Source of the DNA: Plasmodiophora brassicae
Lineage: Eukaryota; Endomyxa; Phytomyxea; Plasmodiophorida; Plasmodiophoridae
Length of the DNA stretch: 64,000 nt
Assembly: GCA_039704465.1 (NCBI GenBank)
Contig: JASFAU010000007.1
Coordinates: 992,001 to 1,056,000, forward strand
Direction: 5' to 3'
Shown: positions 11,001-23,327 of the stretch, piece after piece
How the letters are laid out: every line of letters starts with the position of its first letter
Numbering within the stretch: position 1 is the stretch's first letter
Position numbers and translations under genes: made by a program
The notes under the pieces: model-generated
What the model was told of the DNA's origin: nothing
Seen by the model: the letters and a program-made list of their open reading frames with translations, nothing else
Databases searched by the model: none

Positions 11001-14000
11001 TGCTGGTGGCACCGGTCAGGGACGGGGCCGGCAGCAGGGACTGAGGTGACCCGGGCGACGCTGACGGTGCGATCACCTTCCAGTTCGCCGTCAGCGCCTG
11101 CCCTCTTGCCGCCATGTACGCCTGGATCGAGGCGACGTTCCTGCCGAGGGCGACCTGGCCAGTGGCGGGCGCCCAGCCGGACGCGGTCGCGTTCACCACG
11201 GCCGTGGCCGCCGACGGCCACGTGACGATCGGCGCCGGCGTCTGAATGCCGAACTTGCACCTGGCCGTCAGCGTCACCGTCGACGCCGCCGACGCGCAGA
11301 CCGTGTCGAGTTCGACCGAGAACGTGTACGTCCCGGGCAGGTCGGGTTTGAACATCGTCAGCGGCGTGGTGCCCACGACGCCGACCGGGATCACGGGCGA
11401 CTTCGGCGGCGCCGTCGTCCCCGCCCAGGACGACGACGGGGATGGGCGGCTCGTCAGCGTCCACGTCGTCGCGAACGGCATCCGGTTGGCCTGGTAGCTG
11501 GCGCGCGCGTCGAGGCGCGCCGTCTCGAACCCAGTCACGTACGTGCTGAAGACGGTCGTGTCGCAGCTGACGATGACGACGGGCGGGCCGCCGTTGCACG
11601 TGCTGGCGACGGTCGTCGTGTCGGTCGCCGTGTCGCACGTGCTGGTCACCGTCTGCTGGACGGTGAACGCGCCCAGGCACCCCTGCGGGAAGCCGGCGGC
11701 CGGCAGCACCCACATGGGCGTCCGGGACGACGCCGTCGCGAACGGGATCGTCACCGTGCAGACGACCTGCGGGACGACGCTGAGCACGGTCGAGCTCGTC
11801 ACCGTGCTCTGCGTCGACAACGTCGTCACGGTCTGCACGTTGACGTCTGGCTGGATCGCCGAGATGCGCTGCGTCAACGTCGACGGCACCGCCGGCAACG
11901 CCGTCGACGTCGTCGTCGCCGTCGTCGTCGCCGTCGTCGCTGTCGTGACGGGTGTCTGCGCGTACAACCTCGCCGTTAGGAACAGGACGAACGACGGGGT
12001 GGGGACGCGCTCCTACGGCGAGGCCTGATGCGCTGATGTTGACGGCGAACACGTAGGTGACCCAGGTGCCAGCGAACGGGGACGACGGTGCCGATGCGGG
12101 CGACGCTTGCTGTGGGACGGGGGATGCGCCGGCGACGGGCGGCGGCGTCAGGAACGTGTTGCAGGCGGGCGTGTTCAGGTGCCCGTAGGCGCTCGACGTC
12201 GACAGCAGGTACGGTTGCGGGGCGGGCGACGACGACGAGGACGCGGCGAACGACTGCAGCGACCAGGTGCCTGGCGCCGCCGCCGACAGGTCGAACTCGC
12301 AGGGACCTGACCGTACTCGTCAGCGCGGAACGGTGCCGAGTCCCCAGGGGCGACGCGCGGTTACTCTGCGACGTGACCTGGGCGATGTGTGCGACCAGCG
12401 GGTCGCGATTTGCTGGGCACGTCACTGTTCGCGACGTCAGACGCGCCGGCAGGCATCGCCACGCCGACGGGCGTCGCTTACCGACAACGGCAACGGGCAG
12501 CGACCGGTTCATCAGGCAGCCGTCGGCGGCGGCGAGCTGGAACAGGTACGTGCCGGGCGTGTTCAGCGTGAACTCGGCACGCGACCCACCGACGACCTGG
12601 GCGTACGACGCCCGGGGCGGCGCGCTGAGCACGGCCCACGCGGCGGTGACGTTCAGGCCCACAGACGAGACGGCCGACCCGCGCAGCTTGAGCGTCGTGC
12701 CCAGCGGGACGGTCAGGTTCGGCGACGCGACCATCGCGATCCACTGATTCGTCGGGCACGCGATGGCGACTGCCGCGATCGCGGTCAGCGACGGGGTGGC
12801 GTTCGGGGCGCACGACACCCCCCGTTATTTACCGGTGACGTTGACGGGTTCCTGCTGGCACATGGCGTTGGCCAGGTTGCTGCGGAACGTATAGTTGCCG
12901 GCCAGGCCCAGCGGCATCTGGACGACGGTGGTCTGCGCGTCCACCTGGGCCAGGTTCACCGGCGGCAGGTTCCCTGCGTCGTACGTGTCCAGCGGCGTGG
13001 TGGCCGGCCGCGCCGCCTGGTCGAGCGGGTTCGTGCACAACGGCAGGCAGGTCTGCGCCCCACCCAGTGCTGTGCGCGTACGGTACGTCAGCGGGCGGTT
13101 GCCCAGAGGCGGCGGGATACGAACGTGGCAGGCCGCCGGCACAGTACACGTAGCAGTCGAGGTCGTGCACGTCCTCGATCGTCGACGCGTAGTACGGCGC
13201 GTTGGTGCCCGACGATTCCGACAGGCAGAGCGACTGGAACGTGCCCGACATGGTCGAGCAGGCCGACGCCGCATCCCCGGACGCCACCAGGGCTCCTTGC
13301 GGCCAGACCTGCCACCAGACGTCAGACGCTTCACGAATCGCGCGCGCGTTCCTCCTCGACATACGGTTGCCTGAGTGCCACCCGTGAACATGGCGTCCTC
13401 GATCGACGTGAACAGCGATTCGGGGAGCGGGACGCGCCACGACTCTGCGAACGGCGATACGTCCCGTACACGGGTGCCTGCAGGCGCGACCGTTGAGCGA
13501 TCATGGCCGTCGTACTAGGCGAACGTCGTGCTCGAACCGGAACGCGTGTACAAGTCGGTGGAGGGGCACCCGTCGAACAGGCCGCACAGGCCCAGGATCT
13601 GGCCGTACGCGGCAACGCTGTCGATGCGGACGTGCATCTGCCAGCCGAGCCAGACCTGGATGGTCTGCTGCGACGATGACCCCAGGTTCGCCTGCAGCAG
13701 GTCGAGGTTGTGCTCCAGGCCATCGCCGGCGACGCCGCGTCTGAAGGGGCAAGGTCAGGAGCCGATCGTGATGCACTGCTGCTGCTGCCTCACTGTAGCG
13801 TCACTAACGACATTGTCGACGATGGGCTCGCCGTGAACGCTCCACCGTTGACGGACACCAACTGATGGAAACGAACGGTTGGCACGGCGATGATGATGAT
13901 AGTAATGCCATTGCAGGGTTACCGATTGCGGCGATTCGTCCGCCGTGATTCGTCGGCGAACTTGCACGGTGGCGGTCCCGTCGGTGAACGCGACGCCGAC

Positions 14001-15020
14001 GATCCCGGGGCAGCCGTTCGTCGCCGTGCAGGGCGCCTGTGTGTGTGTTATCGCGCGTCAACGTCGTCGCTCGATGGAACCGGAAGGGGAGGCAGGCGGA
14101 CGTACGATCCGGATCTGGACAGTCAGGCCGCCGTTGTTGCTGTACGCCATGTAGAACTCGCCCTGGACGCCCGACAGCGACAACTGGGTCGTGTCCCAGG
14201 TCAGCAGATGGTACCCTGGCAGTCGAGCGCGCGTTATTGATGGGGGACGCGCGCGTGTGACACAGGTTTCCGGCGTGTGTGTGCTCATACCGGCGGTGGC
14301 CAGGCAGGTGCCGGCCCAGGCAGCGTCGCCCCGGATCGACATCAGCGCCCGGTTCAGGTAGGCGACCGCGAAGAAGTTGTCGCGCAGCGGGAGCGACACC
14401 AGCGCCTGCGAGCGGGTAAAGCTGCTGGACGCCAGGATCGTGTGCCCCTCGGCCTTCAGCGCCTGGGCGGCACTCATCGCGCCCGCTAGCACCCGTCCAT
14501 CACGTGGGCGAAATGGACCTGGTGCGCCGCCGCCGCCCTACCTGTAATGGACCCGGACGATGGGAAGACGACGATCTTGGCGCCGGATCGGACGGAGGCG
14601 GATTCGAGCAGGAGGCCAGCGGCGACGAGAGCCTGGCCGAGGCCGACGCCCGCGGCCCCGGTGACGGGGACGCCGGCCACACCGCCCTGTGCAATGGATT
14701 CCTGGACGAGGCGCGATGTCGTGAAGTTGGTCAGCATGGTGACCGTGGACGTCGGGCGGTAGGTCAGCACGGCGACCCAGAATTGCTGACTGGATCCCGA
14801 CAGAAGCGTGCCGGCCACTGCAACGCGGGTGACGTTAGCGCGAGGGGCCGGCGGCACACGATCGCGTATTACATTGGCGGGCGGCGTTGATATCGGCGGA
14901 TGGTGCCGACAGGTCATAGACGACGACCACGTTCTGGGTCTGCGACGCGCACTCGCCATGGGCTCGGCAGATCGAGTCGGAGGCCAGCACCGCCAGCACG
15001 GCGACCACCAGCCGCAGCAT
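8017..15020 (-). CDS. Giant vWA / PKD-like-repeat surface receptor (multi-exon)
   Basis: One reverse-strand gene appears to run from a signal peptide at 15020 (MLRLVVAVLAVLASDSICRA) to a stop at 8017. Introns I could place have canonical ends, for example 14818-14872. The N-terminal domain is vWA-like: VVVVYDLSAPSADIN, a helix-strand core, AGVGLGQALVAAG, then MSAAQALKAEGHTILAS. About 6 kb of PKD/REJ-like modules follow, each closing with motifs such as FTPDVPGAYTIVL, FKPDLPGTYTFSVE, NTPGTYLFQLAAADGC and YPGTYAIYLQASNGC, with a Thr/Ser-rich linker near 11.7-12.0 kb. Near 8.33-8.40 kb lies one transmembrane helix (VAGALFAIVIIVVCIRRRR). The short cytosolic tail is rich in Tyr, Pro, Gln and Asn and ends GPDPNAGSSVF. 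It is predicted to be a type I adhesion or ligand-binding receptor. I did not solve every intron, so a split into two genes is possible. Confidence 0.6.
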
Positions 15021-15179
15021 CGCTGCTCTGTCGATGACCGAGGCCCGCTGCTCACCAACGCCGACGCGAGTTCATGCACGACCGGGCCCGCGTATGACGT
15101 GTGCGCCAAGCCAGAAGCGTACAGGAACGTCACAGTTGGTACTGAGCGCTGCCCTGGGATCATCCTACTATGTATTTGT

Positions 15180-17024
15180 TCACGACGATGGCTTGTTGCG
15201 GTAGGTCAGCGCGAAGCAGATGATCGAGGGCGACACGGAGAACGGCAGCGGTGGCACAATGGAGATGTCGCCCTGGGCGGCACAGTCGCGACCGGCGGAC
15301 GCGACGAAGTAGTCGACGTACGTGCGGGCGAACCGCCTCGCCAGGACGGCATTGGCCAGCCTGGTCGGGTCGATGATCGGCTCGGAGGACAGCCGGGCCG
15401 CCTTGAACAGCCTCGCCAGGAGGTCCCTGCCCTCCTGGAGCAACGCGCTGCGATGGTCGACGGCGATGTCGTAGATGTCGGCCCCGAAGATCGACTTGGG
15501 CCACTGGCGGGACACGAAGTGGTGCTCGGTGCCGGGGCCGTGGAACGACATCTCCCGGGCCATCTGATGGAACTCGTCGATCTGGATGTACTCCTGGACG
15601 CCGTTCCAGCTGATGCGATGCGGCTGCAGCGAACGGATCGCCTGGACGGCGCCTGCAACGGGGGCACACTTCACCATCGCCTCGACCTGCCCGCATTCGA
15701 TTCGGGTGCACAGGCGGTCGATCTTGGCCTTCAGCGCGGCCACGGTTCGCTCAACGATGCCGGATGGGCCGGGCCCGAACGACGCATGCGCAGACAGGGG
15801 CGTCGAGAACGTCATCGTCGCCTGCAAGATGGCCGGGTTCGAGAAGAAGACGATGCTGCCGACGCGGGTGCTGTCGTCGCCCATGCCAGCGCCGACATAG
15901 TCACCCGTCAGCAGCGCACGAAGGCAGGACGCACGGTCCGGCGCCGTCGGCAGGTGGCAGACGTCGCCGCAGACGCGGTGGAAATCGCTTCGATCGTCGA
16001 GGCGCCGGACGGCGGACGTGACGCTGACCTTGTGCAACGCGTCGACGGCGCAGGCCCACGCCCGCAGGATGCTCTGGACGGATTTCTCTACTGGCTGCGC
16101 TGGCGAATTCAGCAGCCGGTAGACGGCCTCGGCGAACAGGTACACGGTTTTGACCGACCACACCGAGTTGATGTACACCTATGTAGCAGAGGGGGGCGCA
16201 TGCGGTCAGTACGCAGCGGGACTAGGGGACAGAGCTGACGACCCAGTCGGTCGCGGCCACACCTCCATAATCTCTTGGCCCGTGCAATGCTTGACGCGCA
16301 TCATCTCCAGCATGACGCGGGTCTTGGCGCAGTTGAACGGGCACAGGTCCACGCCGAGCCACTTCGAGTCGGCGAATTCGCTCTGGAAGTCCATGTCGAG
16401 CAGGGCGCCGAAGTCAGTGAACCCAATGTCGACCAGGTTGGCGTGTGCGGGGACGGTGCCGGGCAGCGGGGGCGTCACGTCCCGAAACTGATCGGGCCCG
16501 GCTGCCGCGTCGTACGGGTCCGGCCTCCTCGGCTCGATCACATCACCGATCGCCAGATCGCTGCGCTGCAGGAGCTCCCTGACTTCGGGACGGTCCGGCC
16601 AGCGCGCCCGAGCGTGCTCGGGGTCGGGCGCGGGTTCCGTCAGCAGGTCCTGCTCGCGCTTCTTCACCGACTTCAGGTCCCGGAACACGTCCTCCAGCAG
16701 ATCAACATGGCGCTCGGCGAACGGGACCGTACGAGGGGGATAGTGCATGGCGTATTCCTTCGGCAGCGCAGGAACGGCGACGTCCTCGATCGTGCCCGCG
16801 CCGATCATGCGCGTCACCGCCTGCGCGCGCGCCGCCTTGCGCGCGCGTACCGCCTCCACGCCCGCCGACGACAGCCGTCGGCGCACGACGCCGCGCATCG
16901 CCGCCAGCCCAGATATGGCGACCGCGACCCAAAGGCGCCACGTTCGGCGCCGTCCCCCCGACCCGATATCCGGATTGACGGTGCAAGCCGTCGTCCCTGC
17001 CCTCGGGGCGAGCACTGCCGTCAC
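15180..17024 (-). CDS. Unrecognised two-exon protein with N-terminal hydrophobic segment
   Basis: Exons 17024-16263 and 16178-15180 join in phase 0 across an 84-bp intron (GTGTGG...CATAG), giving about 586 residues. Residues 28-45 (WRLWVAVAISGLAAMRG) could be a membrane anchor or organelle leader. Next comes a basic helical stretch and then a conserved-looking core (ANLVDIGFTDFGALLDMD, GVDLCPFNCAKTRVMLEM). Exon 2 contains ISWNGVQEYIQIDEFHQMAR and HHFVSRQWPKSIFGADIYD. The block order loosely recalls MYND/DUF4470-type proteins of protists, but no cysteine cluster is present, so I leave it unnamed. It lies tail-to-head behind the giant receptor's start, 159 bp away. Confidence 0.62.
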
Positions 17025-17143
17025 TCACCGCATCGTCGCCACCTGCGGCAGCAGACGCAGCTCTGACGCAGCGTATAGCACAGCGATGGTTCGTCGGTGT
17101 CGTTCGACTAGCGCCGTTCGGTTTACTTCGTGCCGGGCGGGGA

Positions 17144-18353
17144 TCAGAGTTCGACGTCGTGGTAGTGGAGGAGATCGCGCGTCTCGTCCTTGCGCTTCAT
17201 GTACTGCGCCAGGAAGGCGACGGCCGTGATGACGATCACGACGGAGAACGCGACGATGATGCCCGTGATGATGCCCGTGGTGGACACGGCGAACTCGGAG
17301 CCCTGGTCCCACGACGCGTACAGCGGGCGGCCGTTGTCCTCGTGCTGGGCGCGCACGTTCGGCGTCAGGCTGGTCCCGTCGGTCCGGGCCGCCGCCCGCA
17401 ACGACGCCACCGTCGCCGGGTCCACCGACCCCGACCCCGAGACGAACGCCCAGATCACGCTCTGGCTGCAGGGCGGCGCCGTCAACGACCTGTGCACAAA
17501 CGTCAGGGCGCGATCGGGAACCCAATACTGACGCACGCGCCCGTCTGCCTACCCGCGATAGGAATAGAAGAGCGGGAAGCTGGTGCCAGACAGGACATCC
17601 TGTGGGACGATATGGAACGGGACGTAGTTGCCCGTCTGGATCGCCGTCGTGTTGGCGAGGGCGCCGAGCGCGCCCAGCTGCCGATCGCCAGTGCCGTCGT
17701 CGACGACCTCGAAGCGGGACGCGATGATGAAGACGCCGTCCGGCACCGCCGACGCCGCTTGGATCGACGGGTACGACGCCAGAATGTGCACGTAGTGCAC
17801 CTCCAGTGCCCCCGACAACCCTGACCATGGTATCAGGCGATGCACGATGGTAGCGCGCGTCGGCACGTGTCAGACCGTTGACCGAGTGCTCAGTGCCGTT
17901 CGTATCCGTTTCGCCCCAGTGAAGGTCGATGGCGACCAGGTCGTAAAGAGCGGTCTGGTTCACAGCCAGCGGGACGCCCTGTGGGCGGTTTCGGGTCAAC
18001 GAACCCTGCTGCGATACGGGTGAGCACTGACGCACCTTGCAGGCGTTGGCGGCGGATCTGTTGAAGGCCATGGCGATCGTGTGCCCGTCGTTCCTGACGA
18101 GGCCGGTCATGGGCGTCCTGCTCTTGAGGTAGGCGCATTTGAGTTTGCCGGCCATGGTGCTGTCATAGATGGTGTCGCCCGTCTCGACGATGGCGATCGG
18201 CGACTGCTGGCTCGAGGCGCACGTCGGCGACTGTGCCGCCCACAGGTCCTGACGGGCGTACGTCCACGTGACGTTCGAGTTTGGGTTGACCGTCAGCGGC
18301 GCACTCAGGCGCGCCAGCACGACGATGAGCACGACCGGCACCATCCGTGACAT
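17144..18353 (-). CDS. Membrane-anchored alpha-carbonic anhydrase homologue lacking one Zn ligand
   Basis: Three exons, 18353-17876, 17820-17553 and 17489-17144, give 363 residues. Order: signal peptide (MSRMVPVVLIVVLARLSA), QSPIAI, DLHWG, TEHSVNG, LEVHYVHI, FYSYRGSLTAPPCSQS, and a C-terminal transmembrane helix (GIITGIIVAFSVVIVITAVAF) with a short acidic tail. This is the alpha-CA domain order, on the cell surface or in a vesicle lumen. Counting back from HWG, the residue matching zinc ligand His94 is Asp; those matching His96 and His119 are His, and the gatekeeper Thr199 is kept. Catalytic activity is therefore doubtful. A possible extra 27-bp in-frame intron near 18.0 kb is unresolved. Confidence 0.85.
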
Positions 18354-18759
18354 GGCCGCGCTTTGTTTGTCACGTTTGATCGCCCTCCTGGGGTACACAC
18401 GCGTCACGCCTAGTGATCAACACGGACCGTACCCGCCCGAGAGCGCACAACGCCCAGGTGTACGGCAGGCATGCACTAACGTATGTTATACGTAGTAGGG
18501 TATCGCGTACCGATACCACGACCGCTGCTCAGTGAAGGAGGGGTAACGCGTCCGACGCGTGCGGGCCGCAAACGTGTCGGAAACGTGCCACTGCCTGGAG
18601 CGCGACGTGTGAGGCGCACGTCCGACTGAAAGACACGTCCGGGGGACACAATAAGAGTCGTTCGTCGCTACCTGCGGTGCCTCGAGCTTGCTTGACTCGG
18701 TGTGCACACAAGCGAACGATACCACGTGGACGGGGCTGGAGTGTATTCCCGCGTACCGA
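18354..18759. other. Intergenic region, no gene seen
   Basis: About 400 bp between the start of the carbonic anhydrase gene and the stop of the ABCA gene. It presumably carries the anhydrase promoter and the ABCA 3' end. No ORF with a family signature or repeat was seen. Confidence 0.45.
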
Positions 18760-21700
18760 CTAGGCTGTAAGACTGGCCATGGGGACGTACAACGCGTTCT
18801 GTTGCAGGCGACCGTTGCGGGCAATGTCGATGAAGATCTGCTCGAGCGATATCGTGCTGATGGCCAGCTCGACGATCGGCTGCCCGTGCTGCCCGTGCAT
18901 GATCTCGAACAAGCGCGCCTGCGACATGTCGGGCGTCTTGAGCACGGAGAACCGCATACGCGTCTCGCTGGCCTCCACAAGTTCGCATCGGGGCACGGTC
19001 TCCATCATCCAGCGGGCGACGCTACTGGCCTGGTCCGCCCGCTCCACGACCATGTCGACCTGCAGGTGCGACCCGAACTTGCGCTTCAAGTGCATGGCGC
19101 TCCCGATGCACATCACCTCGCCCGCAACCATGATCGAGATGCGGTCGCAGATCGCTTCCGCTTCGTCCAACGCTGCGCAGGCAGTCAGTGCACGAACGTT
19201 CGCCACCGCGTTTGTGTCTGTTACCGTGCGTCGTGAGCAGCAGGCACCTGCCAGGGTCGTTGCCGACGTCCTTCATCATGGACCACATGTGGCGACGCGA
19301 CGCCGGATCGACACCGGTGCTGGGCTCGTCGAGCATGACGACAGATCGGCGTGCCAGCATGGCGATCGCCACCGACAGCTTCCGCTTCATGCCGCCCGAG
19401 TACGTCTGCGACGGGCGATCGGCGCCGACTTCCAGGCCGACGCCCTGGATAAGGTGTTCGACGACGTCGTCGCGAACGTGCGACGGGACGCCCAGCAGAC
19501 GCGCGTACATGTGCAGGTGACCGCGCCCGCTGACCTTCGGCATGAGCGCTGTGTCGAATTGTGGCACGTACGCGATGCGCTGGCGGGCCTCGTTGGGAGA
19601 CTCAGCGACGTCGACGCCGCACACAGTGATCGAGCCCAGGGACGGCGCCTCCTCGCCCAGCATGCACTTGATCGACGTCGTCTTCCCGGATCCATTCACT
19701 AGATGGGGACAGATCAGAACGCACGCGACGTGGGCAACCTGAATAGGGGCTGACCTCCGAGGAACGCCAGCGACGTCCCTCCACGAACGCCCATGGTGAC
19801 ATCGCGGACGGCGATCGTCTTGCCGAAGACCATGCCGATATGTCGGAGACGAAGCAGATCAGCGCTGCCATCACTGTCGTCGACGTGGTCGATCTCGGCC
19901 TGGACGTCGGCGTCGACAGGGTTGCCGCTGCTGAGCGACGTGGGGCGCTGGACAAACAGGTGCTTGAGACGCAAGCGGAATCCAGGGTGCAGCAGGATCC
20001 AGTCGCAGACGCCGGCCATAGTCGTCCAGAACATCGCCATGGACGCGAAGATCAGCGCAAGCGTTAACGGGGTGAACCGGGCGATGGGCACCCAGGAGTA
20101 GAACGATGCCGGGTGGATGCCGGCGAGGACAACCCACAGCACAGGTGGAACCTTCGCACCACTAATCTCTGCAATCATGTCGCAGATCCACATGATCGTG
20201 TCCATGCCGATCAGCAACGAGGCGGTGCCAAGCAGCGCGCCGACGCTTCTGCAAACGTACGCCAGGAACGTGCCGAAGGAGGCGACGGCCAGGCAGACGA
20301 GGAGCTGCATAACGAATGGTTCGACGTGCAACGCGAACGGGACCGTCGAACTGGCCAACTGGATGCAGAATACGAGCAGCAGCGAAGCACAGAGGAGAAG
20401 TGTGTTCCACAGCACGCCGACCGAGACGAATACCGGCAACGACATCCCGTAGATCGACATGTGCAGGCGCTTCCCGGAGCTCTGCAAGGTGATATCAGGA
20501 CTTCGAAGCCACTCAGCAACGGGGGGACAGATCAGGCACGTACCCTGATGCTGGCAATGTTCGCCCCGCTGGTAATGAAAACAGTGGCGTACAACAGCCA
20601 GTAGGTGAACGATGAGAGCGACGGCGAGCCAATGGACAGTAGAGCGAATGCGACGGGAAGGACCAGGGACAGGAAGAGGACGACATCGGACCGCAACTCG
20701 GAGAGAAGCAACGTGCACATGACGAGAATCTGGTTCCAGGCGCCGGACTCGACGATCTGGAAGTCTGGCATCGGGGGTACCTCCTTGCCCGCCAGACCCA
20801 AACGTTCCTCGTGCTCTCGGGCAATGCGAAGGAAGACGTCCTCGAGGCGTGACGGCGTCAGGAAGTAATCGACAATGCCGCTGGTGCGATTCTCCTTGGC
20901 AGCCTCCAGCTGGGTGAGCAGGACACCGATTGTCGACGGTTCCTGTTGTCCGAATGTCAACCCCCCGCTGACATACAGAGCTAATTCGCGGCGTTGGCAT
21001 ACCTCCTGAGGGATGGCGAAGATGAATTCGGCACCGGATCGCGCTTCGAGACGGGCTTCTGGGACATGTCGCGAAACGAAGGACTGAACTTGGTCATCAC
21101 TGGCATTGTCGACGAACAGCGACAAGGTGTATCCTGTGCCGAGGTTGCGCTTCAGGAACAGGGACGTGCCGAGGCACTGGACGGATCCGGCCGACATGAT
21201 GGCGATGCGATCGCCGAGCGCCTCCGCCTCCGTCATGCTGTGCGTGGTCAGGATGATCGTACGCCCTTGCTTCATGGAGCGGATCGTTGCCCATAACTGA
21301 AGCTGGGATTCAACATCCATGCCCGACGATGGCTCGTCGAGGATGATAGTGCGCGAGCCACCGGTGAACGACAGCGCGACGTTGAGCTTGCGCTGTTGAC
21401 CGCCTGACAGGACAGGCGTCCGAAGAGAGCTCACGTCGGTGAGGCCCAGAGCATCTACGATTTGCACCGCATCTTGGTGCGCTTCGGCTGCGCTGCGTCC
21501 CTTCAGGCGCCCGAAGAGCATCAGGGATTCCAGGACGGTCAGCGACGCGTACAGCGAGCTGAACTGGGGGCATACGCCAAGGCTGCGACGAACCTTGTCC
21601 ATGTCGGACGAGATCTCGAACCCGTTGACCCATGCCTGGCCCGATGTCGGCGAATGCGACCCAGCCAGGCACTCCAGCAGGGTGGTCTTTCCGGCACCAT

Positions 21701-22900
21701 TCTACAACCAGCTGACAGTTACGTACTGTTAACGCGTTCAGGGCAGAGATGGCATGGCTTACGTGGCCGAGCAACGCGAACACCTCACCCTGGAACATCT
21801 CCAGGTTGACACCATTGACGGCGACAACGGCGCCGCCGTTGTACTCCTTGCGCAGGTCGCGAACGCTGACACCCACCGTCCGGGTCGAGTGGTCGACCGA
21901 CTCGAAACGGGTCGGGTCGGTACCCGTTGGGACAACGGGAGGAGCGGCTTCGTGATGGGATTTGGTGTTATGGCCGCCGAACAGTGCCTTCAACGGGTAC
22001 AACCAGGACGCTGACGCGCCGTACCTGGATGGCAGGACGCGGTTCAGGTAGACGCCAAGCAGGGTGTAGATGATGGAGTGTACGACCGGGATGAGAATCT
22101 CCAGGAGCACGTCCATGGTATCCGTCTTGTCGTCGAAGAAGATGGTCGCCGGTGCGCTGGACATCGACGCCCCTAACGCGATCGAAGGATGAAAGAATCG
22201 AAGAACGTTCGTGGCGGTGTACAGTGCGTCCAGCACGTCGGCTTTCAGGGCATTGTACTTGTGGAATCTCATACTGGCCATGACAGGCAGCGCAACGGGC
22301 AGTAGATAGAGGATGAACGCCGAGAATGCCGCTAACTTTGGGTTGTCAAAGAAGGCCCTGCGCCATATGCAGTCAGATACGGATGGAGCGGCAAACGAGA
22401 CGCGAACGTTACGAGAGAAAATACGCGAATGGGCCCAGGGCTATCATGTGCAGAGTGACGAAACCCCAGAAACCGAGAACGGTGACGTTGGACCACAGGA
22501 GGCCGCCGACGCCGGCGCACACGCCAATGACCACGGCAACGAGGGCGTAGAGCGCAATCCACGACGTGGCGATCGCCGATTCAGGTACGCCGATGATCCG
22601 AAGCTGTTCGCGGTTCCGAGTCGTCTTCTCTTCCACGACGAGCCCGACGACCTCTAGGACGATGAACATGAACACGAACGCCGTCACCACGGCCGAGCCC
22701 GACAGCATCATCTTCATCTCCTGGGTGGCATCCTCAAGTAACTGTTGCTTGGATACGAGGCCGTGAATTGCGTAGCTCGTCGCCAGCGACCAGAGCACGA
22801 TGAGGAATATCTTGATCAGCAATCCGACCGGAGCGCGCCGCTTCGTGACCCAGTTCTTCCACAGCAGGGCTGTGAAAGAGCTATAGAACGGCAGCGCCAT
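18760..22900 (-). CDS. Full-length ABCA-type ABC transporter
   Basis: Reverse-strand multi-exon gene. The start at 22900 reads into the ABCA hallmark ALLWKNWVTKRR, followed by hydrophobic helices. NBD1 has Walker A NGAGKTT, restored across intron 21702-21772, signature LSGGQQRK, Walker B IILDEPSSGMD and the H-loop TTHSMTEAEALGDR. A second membrane domain follows at about 20.0-20.6 kb. NBD2 has NGSGKTT, restored across intron 19699-19754, YSGGMKRKLS and VVMLDEPSTGVDP, and ends near DEAEAICDRISIM. The layout TMD-NBD-TMD-NBD fits ABCA lipid transporters or flippases. Ectodomains are short. Both NBDs keep all catalytic motifs, so an active pump is likely. Not all introns were placed. Confidence 0.88.
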
Positions 22901-23327
22901 GGCGGAGCGACAGCAAGAACTGGATATGAATGCGGCAACGATACTATAATGGCGTTTTGAAACCCAATTCAAACCGCAAATGGCGCGGAAGGTCACCTGG
23001 TCCGCGTGGACGACCGATTCTGGGTGGCGTCATGCACAGGCGCGAACCAATGCGCAGATCAATCTGTCGATGACAGATGCCCAATCGGCATCTGCCTCCA
23101 TTACATTCTGTGGCGGGTGTGCCACTCGGTAGGACAGGAGGGTCCTGCACACACATGACGCCAGCGCAGCGTACTGAATAAAATCCTTGGGACCCGTGCC
23201 CCCGCTGGATTGGGACGGTTTCCCTGAAGTTAGGCTCGGGCAGGCAGATATTACATTGGGGGGATCGTGTACAGGAAGACGTACGCCTGCTGGCGACGGC
23301 AAGACGGTCGGAGGGGCTCCCTCAAGG
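22901..23327. other. Divergent intergenic region
   Basis: About 430 bp between the divergent ABCA and WD40/coiled-coil genes. A reverse-strand open stretch of 90 codons exists near 23030-23302 but shows no domain and no intron link to ABCA. No repeat is visible. Confidence 0.4.

Noticed and set aside
14808..16238. Forward ORF of 476 codons opposite the receptor start and the unrecognised gene
   Set aside because: It spans two reverse-strand genes with solved exons and has no recognisable motif; antisense openness is common at this GC content.
18003..18029. Possible 27-bp intron in the alpha-carbonic anhydrase gene (GTGCGT...TCGCAG)
   Set aside because: The frame is open through it and the length is well below the other introns; left as coding.
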